Source of the DNA: JACKCB01 sp964452775
GTDB lineage: Bacteria > Chloroflexota > Anaerolineae > Promineifilales > Promineifilaceae
NCBI GenBank assembly: GCA_964452775.1
Contig: CAYVQP010000014.1
Span: forward strand, 1 to 64,000
Direction: 5' to 3'
DNA: 64,000 bases
Position 1 is the stretch's first letter. Each line of letters opens with the position of its first letter. Positions 58,994 through 64,000 of this stretch are shown in pieces. The notes beneath the pieces were generated by a model. The model did not search any database and was not told where the DNA came from. It worked only from the letters and a program-made list of their open reading frames with translations. A program made the translations under genes and the position numbers.

Positions 58994-60091
58994 TCAGGAA
59001 GTTAGAATGTCGCAGCAGGCCAATAAATCGCCGGCTAATAACCCATGTCCGCCGAGCACCACCGGAATGGGACAGGCAAGCGCCTGTTCTGTGAACTGCC
59101 GCAGCCACGGATCATCCACCTCTGCGGGCATTCCCAGGTCCGAAGCAAAGCGGGACCGCCTGTCCGGAGAGCGCCGGTGATGTGCCAGCAGCACACGTGT
59201 GTCAATCAGCGCCGCATCCGCCCACTCCGCCAGCAGGCTGAAGAAAGCTTCCATGCCGGCCACTTCAATATACTCGGCCAACAGTGAGCGTACTTCGCCG
59301 CGCCGCTCGCGGCCGCTGGAAACCATGCCGCGCTCCTCGGCGATCACGCGCAGCCAGCATTGACTGACGCGATTCACCGCCGCCCAGGCATCCGGCCCAA
59401 TCCGGCCGGCGATGAACACGCGGGCCGCCGGGCGCGCCAAAGCCTGCAATACCTGCTGCAACCGGCCGGCATCCAGGGGCAATGAGGCCAGATATTGGCG
59501 CAATTGAGGTTTTGTGTTCGGGTGGATGCTTAAGGTAAGTAAGTCCGTTGGGGTGTCTATGTCCAGCCGGCTGGCGGCGGAGGATGGCAGGGCGCGAAAG
59601 GGCATACCCGCTTCAGTGGACAGCACCCAACCGAGCATGTTGTCTCGCGGCAGGCGGGCTGTCCAGGACTGGATGTGACGGGCCGGCGTCACGCCTGCCC
59701 AATCACTGGCGAAACGGTTGTTGGTGATCACCAGTTCTTGCGCGCTATCCAAAGAAGTCAGCGCTTCGGTCAGCATTTCGTCGGTCAGCAACGGCGACGC
59801 TCCGCCCCCGAAATAGAGCAGTTTAGAAATTGAAAAGCGATCAACCAATGCTGAAAGGGTCTCGCCGATATGGGGCGCTTCGCCGGCGGCGGATTGCACG
59901 TAATCGGTCACGCCGGCCGGTAACAGCTCTGTGCTGTCCGGCGAGACCAGGACGATGCGCTTGATCAGAGGCTGCCGCGACAATTGCGCGATCAGGTCAT
60001 AGGCTGCCGCCCGCAGCGCGCCGTCCATCCATTCTGCCGGGCCGGCCTGAAGCGGGGCGATCCCGCCGACCATCACAACCGCCGAGATCAC
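58994..60091 (-). CDS. CofC/MobA-like nucleotidyltransferase-fold protein with unknown C-terminal domain, 365 aa
   Basis: The N-terminal ~200 residues look like a GT-A/NTP-transferase fold: AVVMVGG at the start, a central VSPD, YFGGGASPLL and RLDIDTPTDLL, the last matching the DIDTPEDL block of CofC/MobA-type enzymes. The usual GGxSxRxG phosphate loop is poor (GGIAPLQ). The remaining ~165 residues are helical and unrecognised (VFIAGRIGPDAWAAVNRVSQCW, EERGMVSSGRERRGEVRSLLAEYIE). It lies 72 bp downstream of HPF. Catalytic activity is uncertain. Confidence 0.55.
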   Translation of the reverse strand: MISAVVMVGGIAPLQAGPAEWMDGALRAAAYDLIAQLSRQPLIKRIVLVSPDSTELLPAGVTDYVQSAAGEAPHIGETLSALVDRFSISKLLYFGGGASPLLTDEMLTEALTSLDSAQELVITNNRFASDWAGVTPARHIQSWTARLPRDNMLGWVLSTEAGMPFRALPSSAASRLDIDTPTDLLTLSIHPNTKPQLRQYLASLPLDAGRLQQVLQALARPAARVFIAGRIGPDAWAAVNRVSQCWLRVIAEERGMVSSGRERRGEVRSLLAEYIEVAGMEAFFSLLAEWADAALIDTRVLLAHHRRSPDRRSRFASDLGMPAEVDDPWLRQFTEQALACPIPVVLGGHGLLAGDLLACCDILTS

Positions 60092-60104
60092 AGTCGCTGC
60101 TTAC

Positions 60105-60140
60105 AAAAAAGGGCAATCGCGCCAAACGGCGCGACTGCCC
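60105..60140 (-). terminator. Intrinsic terminator of hpf
   Basis: On the minus strand GGGCAGTCGCGCC pairs with GGCGCGATTGCCC around GTTT, one mismatch, followed by TTTTTTG. It lies 24 bp after the hpf stop. Confidence 0.88.
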
Positions 60141-60163
60141 ATGGGCGACAAAAAAGGGAACGG

Positions 60164-60736
60164 TCAGTCAAGCTCGGGTTGCAATAGGCCGTAGTTGTTA
60201 TCGCGACGCCGGTAGACCACGTTAATGGCCTCCTCTTCCGCGTCGAAGAAGACGAAGAAATCATGACCGAGCAGTTCCATCTGGTCAATCGCTTCTTCGG
60301 CGGACATCGGCTGGACTACAAATCGCTTCCGGCGGACGATAACCTGGTTCTCGCCTTCCTCTTCTCCTTCCTCCAGCACGTCCTCTAAAGGCAGCGGCTC
60401 CATCTCCGGAAACTCTTCGCGACCGCCGCGCCGATTTTGCTTCCGCTTTCCCCGGTAGCGTTTGATCTGGCTGTAGAGTTTGTTGATGACCGCATCTACC
60501 GCGGCGAAGATATCACTACTACGCTCCTCAGCGCGCAGAATTGTGCCCCAACTATCGCGCACAGTGATCTGCGCCACGTGGCGATCAACAGCGCTCTTCG
60601 CGTTTTGCTGCGTCAGATCGACGTGCACCTCCGCCAGGTTGGGCATATAACGGTCGAGGCGAGCTGTCTTCTTCTCGACATAAGTTTGAAGCCGGGGGGT
60701 CACTTCCATTCCGTGACCACTGATTGTCAGTTCCAT
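60164..60736 (-). CDS. hpf: Ribosome hibernation promoting factor, long form, 190 aa
   Basis: The N-terminal S30AE domain (MELTISGHGMEVTPRLQTYVEKK...AVDAVINKLYSQIKRYRGK) is joined by an acidic linker to the C-terminal dimerisation domain (VVQPMSAEEAIDQMELLGHDFFVFFDAEE...VVYRRRDNNYGLLQP). This is the long HPF that dimerises 70S ribosomes into inactive 100S particles in stationary phase. GAGAGG precedes the ATG. A family A repeat separates it from comF upstream and a terminator follows. Confidence 0.95.
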   Translation of the reverse strand: MELTISGHGMEVTPRLQTYVEKKTARLDRYMPNLAEVHVDLTQQNAKSAVDRHVAQITVRDSWGTILRAEERSSDIFAAVDAVINKLYSQIKRYRGKRKQNRRGGREEFPEMEPLPLEDVLEEGEEEGENQVIVRRKRFVVQPMSAEEAIDQMELLGHDFFVFFDAEEEAINVVYRRRDNNYGLLQPELD

Positions 60737-60777
60737 CGATTAACCTCTCCAAGTGATACAATCGCTAAGTACGTAAC

Positions 60778-60838
60778 AAACCTCGCAGGTCATGGCCATA
60801 GTCTCCGGCGAAATCGCTCTTCAGCCATACGGGGTTTT
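60778..60838. repeat. Degenerate family A repeat A9
   Basis: AAACCTCGCAGGTC (60778-60791) and ATACGGGGTTTT (60827-60838) keep the ends of family A, but the arms no longer pair fully. It lies between comF and hpf. Confidence 0.55.
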
Positions 60839-60859
60839 CTGCTGATCAAAGTGAGCCGC

Positions 60860-61582
60860 TCAAACCTCAGCCCGGTGTGTCTTTTCCGTTGCTCGCGCCA
60901 GGCAATAGGCTGAAACTGAGACCGCTCCGGCCGCCAGCAGCGCTTCGGCAGAAGCCGCCAATGTGGCTCCGCTGGTCACCACATCATCCACCAACAAGAT
61001 ATGTCTGCCGGCGACCAGGCCGGGATCCGCCTTGAACGCCTTCTGGACATTCTGTAGTCGTTCACTTCTGCCCAGTCCCGTCTGAGGTGGTGTGTACCTG
61101 ACGCGCTGCAAGCCGTTGGTAAGCAAATGCCAGCCCAAACTGCGAGAGAGTTGGCCGGCCAGCAACATTGACTGATTATACCCTCTTTTCCGCTCTCGTT
61201 TAGCGTGTAGAGCTACCGGTATGACGATGTCTACCGGCATCTGCCACGCCGGCCATGCTTCCAGCATGATCTCTGCTAAAGGCTCTGCCAGCGCAAAAGC
61301 GCCTTCATATTTCAACTGCCAGATGGCGTGGGGGATGGGCCCCATATATAGTGTCGCGGCGCGGATGCGTTCCAATAATGGGGGCTGTTGCCGGCAGTGA
61401 GCACATATTCCGTCAATCGGTATGTCGTCGTCATGCGGCTTACCGCACAGCCGGCAGAGGGGATGGGACACCCAGCAGATGTCCGCCCTGCATGAGTCGC
61501 AAAAGAGCGCCCCCACGCTGCGGCAGCCGGCGCACACCGGAGGAAAAACAAACTCGACCAGCGTCCGCCTAGTTTGGCTCAC
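60860..61582 (-). CDS. ComF-family phosphoribosyltransferase-like protein, 240 aa
   Basis: An N-terminal zinc ribbon (CAGC...CDSC...CRLCG...CAHC) is followed by a phosphoribosyltransferase domain with YEGAFALAEPLAEIM, VALHAKRERKRGYNQS and the PRPP loop ILLVDDVVTSGAT. ComF proteins are needed for DNA uptake in competent bacteria, and related GntX proteins occur more widely. GTG 61582 is chosen for the strong GGGGGAGAGG just upstream; the longer reading (61648) would overlap the pilin gene. A Flp-like pilin gene directly precedes it. Confidence 0.87.
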   Translation of the reverse strand: MSQTRRTLVEFVFPPVCAGCRSVGALFCDSCRADICWVSHPLCRLCGKPHDDDIPIDGICAHCRQQPPLLERIRAATLYMGPIPHAIWQLKYEGAFALAEPLAEIMLEAWPAWQMPVDIVIPVALHAKRERKRGYNQSMLLAGQLSRSLGWHLLTNGLQRVRYTPPQTGLGRSERLQNVQKAFKADPGLVAGRHILLVDDVVTSGATLAASAEALLAAGAVSVSAYCLARATEKTHRAEV

Positions 61583-61614
61583 GACCTCTCCCCCGATCAA
61601 TTTTCCGGCGCTTC

Positions 61615-61773
61615 CTACTGTAAGAAGGGAATCGTTTCCCTGAGCCATTCAATGGCGCTGTTTATCTGTGGTCCCAGCAGGGTCAGAATCGCGATAATGA
61701 CGATTGCTACAAGCACCAGGACAAGCGCGAATTCTAACCAGCTTTGGCCGTCTTCATCGCGAAAGAACGACAT
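61615..61773 (-). CDS. Flp-like pilin, 52 aa
   Basis: ATG 61773 is preceded by GGGAGG. A short basic/acidic leader ends at Gly9, followed by QSWLEF: Glu at +5 and Phe at +6 relative to cleavage after Gly9, the pattern of Flp/type IVb prepilins. One hydrophobic helix (~15-34) and a short hydrophilic tail follow. A suitable A24 prepilin peptidase is encoded at 10930-11604. It lies between the histidine kinase gene and comF on the same strand. No tad secretion genes are in the window. Confidence 0.75.
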   Translation of the reverse strand: MSFFRDEDGQSWLEFALVLVLVAIVIIAILTLLGPQINSAIEWLRETIPFLQ

Positions 61774-61826
61774 GGTATGGTACCTCCCTGGACATGGAGA
61801 AAAGGGAAAAACAGGCAGCCCTGTGG

Positions 61827-62906
61827 TCAGAGCTGGCCCGCAACTCCTTCCTGGAGCGCCGCCGGAATTGAAAACTCGGCTCTGACGCCGTTGGCGACGC
61901 TGCTCTGAATGGTGAGTTCACCGCCCATCAGCTCGGCTCGCTCCTTGAGCATGATCAAGCCGCTCCTTTTGTGACTGCTGGAAGATAGTACTGCATCGGC
62001 GTCAAACCCGACGCCGTTATCCTCAACGACAATCGTAATTGGGTCGGCGGACAAATCTAATATCAATTGCAAATTGCCGGCCTCACTATGTGTCCGGGCG
62101 TTGTTCAACAGCTCGCGCGCGGCGCCGAAGGCGACAATTTCCACATGGCGCGGCAGCCGGCGTTCGTCCCCGTTGACGGTCAGGCTGATAACCGGCCCAT
62201 TCTCCTCCTGAAATGCCTCAACATAGCGGCGAATGGCCGGGACGAGCCCCAATTCGGCCAATGACAAGGGGTGAACTTCAAGTAGCGCCCTTCTAAAGGA
62301 ACCGAATGTCCTGGCGGCGCCCTTCTTCAGTGAGGCCAGTTCGGTTCGGGCGCGCTCAGGACTTACCTCATAGAACCGCTGGCAGAGTTCCGCCTGCAGA
62401 ATGAGATTGCCCAATGAGGAGGCCGGTCCGGCATGCATACTTGCCGCCAGGCTTTCGCGAATGGACTCCTCGTCTTCGATGGAACGAATCAGGGCTGATT
62501 CGTCATTCGTGGGCGACCGTGCGTCCGTCTCCGGGATACCGCGCGGGGCGGCAAGCTGCAACAGCCGGCGTTGTGTCTCTGCCAGCCGGCCCAGGCTGCG
62601 ATGTTCGCTTTTCAGCTGTTCCATCCGGCCGCGCAGGGCGACCATCTGTTGCCGGGTGTTCAGCAGCGCTTCGTATCCTTCACAAATTTCCGCCGGGGCC
62701 ACGCTATCCAACTGGGTCTGGAACCGGCGCACGTAGCTGCTGACCTGGGCGTTGCGCTGCATCACCAGTTCTAACTCTGCCGCGTTTTGCGCCAGCCGGG
62801 CTTCGATATCCTGTAGCCGGCTGTTGGTCTGCTCCCATTCGACGGCGGTCGTCTCCAACAGGGATGGCAAGGTGGCGGCCTGTCCTGTTACCGCTTCGTC
62901 CGGCAT
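61827..62906 (-). CDS. DegS/NarX-type sensor histidine kinase with altered H-box, 359 aa
   Basis: There is no membrane segment. A long coiled coil (~25-118) leads to a dimerisation/phosphoacceptor region where His158 is in SMHAGPASSLGNLILQAE. Family members have HDGPAQSL, so the Asp next to His and the Gln five residues on are replaced by Ala159 and Ser163. The HATPase domain appears intact: N box ELLNNARTHSEAGN, VEDNGVGFD, SGLIMLKERAELMGG. It is encoded 7 bp after its probable partner response regulator. Activity may be altered. Confidence 0.87.
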   Translation of the reverse strand: MPDEAVTGQAATLPSLLETTAVEWEQTNSRLQDIEARLAQNAAELELVMQRNAQVSSYVRRFQTQLDSVAPAEICEGYEALLNTRQQMVALRGRMEQLKSEHRSLGRLAETQRRLLQLAAPRGIPETDARSPTNDESALIRSIEDEESIRESLAASMHAGPASSLGNLILQAELCQRFYEVSPERARTELASLKKGAARTFGSFRRALLEVHPLSLAELGLVPAIRRYVEAFQEENGPVISLTVNGDERRLPRHVEIVAFGAARELLNNARTHSEAGNLQLILDLSADPITIVVEDNGVGFDADAVLSSSSHKRSGLIMLKERAELMGGELTIQSSVANGVRAEFSIPAALQEGVAGQL

Positions 62907-62913
62907 GGTCGGC

Positions 62914-63612
62914 TCACTCGCTGCGCGTGCTGTCCAGGCGGACCCAACCCCGGCTTAAAGCGTAGACCGCGGCTTGCGTACGATCGTCCACCCGTAGCTT
63001 GCGCAATATTGAAGTCATGTGATTCTTGACCGTCTGATGGCTGATTCCCAGCCGGTAGGCAATTTCTTTGTTGCTCAGGCCACGGGTGACAAACTCCAGA
63101 ATCTCCATTTCGCGGGGAGAGAGCGGGACCAGATAGTCGCTGCTGTCGGCGGTTAAGGACTCGATTGAGTGGCCGACTTTCTTTTCGATCCACTTGACTG
63201 CCTCATCGGCGGTCATTATCTTCTCGCCCACTACAAACTTGCCTTCATGGGCGGCGACGATTGTGCGCACCAACAACTCTGGGGCAATGTCCTTCGCGCA
63301 ATAGGCATTCGCGCCGGAGCGTAGGGCATGCACCACCTGCTCTACCTCATCGTAGCCGGTAATCATGACCACCTTGGTATCCGGCAGCTTGCCCTTGATC
63401 CGCCGGGTGACCTGCAGCCCGTTGACGGTGGGCAGATTGATATCCATCAACACGACTTCCGGCGCCAGACTTTCCGCCAATTCAACGGCCAGCTCGCCAT
63501 CGGCTGCCTCGCCCACCACCTCTAGGCGCGGGTCCGTTTCCAGCACATCGCGCAAACCCTGGCGAAAAACAGGGTGATCATCCACCACCAACAATCTTAT
63601 TACGTCAGACAT
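62914..63612 (-). CDS. NarL/LuxR-type response regulator, 232 aa
   Basis: The receiver domain has acidic DD11-12, phosphoacceptor Asp57 (VLMDINLP), Thr85 and Lys107 (CAKD). A linker leads to a C-terminal LuxR-type HTH (LSPREMEILEFVTRGLSNKEIAYRLGISHQTVKNHMTSIL). It is the first gene of the operon with the DegS-like kinase, so a promoter at 63748-63776 probably drives both. The targets are unknown; the downstream pilin and ComF genes are possible candidates by proximity only. Confidence 0.93.
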   Translation of the reverse strand: MSDVIRLLVVDDHPVFRQGLRDVLETDPRLEVVGEAADGELAVELAESLAPEVVLMDINLPTVNGLQVTRRIKGKLPDTKVVMITGYDEVEQVVHALRSGANAYCAKDIAPELLVRTIVAAHEGKFVVGEKIMTADEAVKWIEKKVGHSIESLTADSSDYLVPLSPREMEILEFVTRGLSNKEIAYRLGISHQTVKNHMTSILRKLRVDDRTQAAVYALSRGWVRLDSTRSE

Positions 63613-63747
63613 GGGCTATGCTTCTCTCCTTTCCTTGGCGCCAATGCAATTGAAAGATGGGAGCATGCTTGAACCGACCCGGGCTACCACGGTCATCAGG
63701 TTCGGAGAACCATCATCAAGGATGGGATCGGGTAGTGACATAAACGC

Positions 63748-63776
63748 AGTATACAAGAACTGCAATGGCGTCGCAA
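63748..63776 (-). promoter_or_regulatory. Promoter of the two-component operon
   Basis: Minus strand: -35 TTGCGA (63771-63776), 17-nt spacer, extended -10 TTGTATACT (TATACT 63748-63753). It lies 136 bp upstream of the response regulator ATG. Confidence 0.6.
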
Positions 63777-63796
63777 ACCTGGAGAGACGCTCGTCT

Positions 63797-64000
63797 TCAG
63801 CCGGCAAGCGGGCGACGCGCGTACACTGTAAATAGATCGCCGAAATTCACCGGCGCCGCAAGTTGCGCCAGCTTCAACCGGCTAACCACCCCATTTGCAA
63901 GTCGTCCAGCCGTATCATTCATACCCTTCACGCGAGAGGCGAGATACCCCAGGCGCAGATATCGCCCCTGCGCGCCGGACCAGACCACCTCAAAGCCAAT
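63797..64000 (-). CDS. C-terminal part of a SAM-dependent methyltransferase (partial, 67 aa)
   Basis: The frame is open to the window edge and ends at TGA 63797-63799. The sequence GFEVVWSGAQGRYLRLGYLASRV...PVNFGDLFTVYARRP matches the C-terminal end of class I methyltransferases of the Methyltransf_11/23 kind, where GDLFTVYAR is a usual ending. The SAM-binding part lies beyond the window, so the substrate cannot be guessed. Confidence 0.65.
   Translation of the reverse strand: MGFEVVWSGAQGRYLRLGYLASRVKGMNDTAGRLANGVVSRLKLAQLAAPVNFGDLFTVYARRPLAG

Overview
The window is a bacterial chromosomal fragment that I infer comes from an aerobic member of the Chloroflexota (Caldilineae/Anaerolineae-type relatives). 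The grounds are the GC-rich codon use, the lipoprotein with a long Thr/Pro linker, the abundance of DUF2723, YfhO and GT39 membrane glycosyltransferases, the caa3-type oxidase with its CtaG and SURF1 assembly factors, and a quinol:cytochrome c complex in which a di-heme cytochrome replaces cytochrome c1. No rRNA is present, so this placement is an inference. The sequence holds one 100-N scaffold gap (31603-31702), which artificially joins two unrelated genes.

Layout. 1-2300: a small hypothetical gene, then two zinc-ribbon genes. 2400-5640 (minus): a Rieske/cytochrome b/di-heme cytochrome c operon with a good promoter and terminator. 5821-11604 (minus): tRNA-Val, M50 protease, dCTP deaminase, ProC, an enolase-superfamily racemase/OSB synthase with a GNAT partner, and a prepilin peptidase. 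11690-14416: leuS, preceded by a leucine-rich leader peptide and an intrinsic terminator. 14477-17626: zinc-ribbon protein, folate genes (folK, folB, PTR1-like reductase) and a lipoprotein polysaccharide deacetylase. 17870-18932: ECF sigma factor and a membrane partner. 19141-25538: cytochrome c oxidase genes and assembly factors. 25643-27761: prmC, tsaC and an SH3 protein. 27761-45213: mostly cell-surface glycan genes (GT4, WecB-like, SDR, DUF2723, dolichol-phosphate-mannose-synthase-like, a giant YfhO-flippase fusion, GT39), interrupted by ruvC, yebC, a GH1 glucosidase and a V4R-like protein. 45254-48045: tyrS, with a Tyr/Phe-containing leader peptide, a terminator and six 50-bp tandem repeats upstream, then pheA. 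48080-55530: recJ, UDP-glucuronate epimerase-like SDR, GNAT, RNase D plus a beta-CASP nuclease, CDP-glucose dehydratase. 55661-58938: kbl, Nif3, HNH nuclease, low-molecular-weight phosphatase. 58994-64000 (minus): CofC-like protein, HPF, ComF, a 52-residue Flp-like pilin, a two-component pair and a truncated methyltransferase.

Regulation and genome structure are the most distinctive part. Two aminoacyl-tRNA synthetase genes, leuS and tyrS, each appear to have a classical ribosome-stalling attenuator: a short peptide rich in the cognate (or aromatic) amino acid, followed by an intrinsic terminator. Several genes (prmC, recJ, an rnd-like gene, a GNAT gene, an HNH gene and the tyrS leader peptide) have a -10 box only 7-10 nt before the start codon and no Shine-Dalgarno sequence, so they look leaderless. 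Promoters recurrently carry an extended -10 of the form TGG/TGC + TAnnnT.

Two dispersed palindromic repeat families are scattered between genes: family A, with CCCCGCAGGTCTT arms, and family B, with TTTCCCGGAAA arms. In five cases a copy supplies the stop codon, and sometimes the last codons, of the adjoining gene. A cluster of DnaA-box sequences lies inside the GT39 gene.
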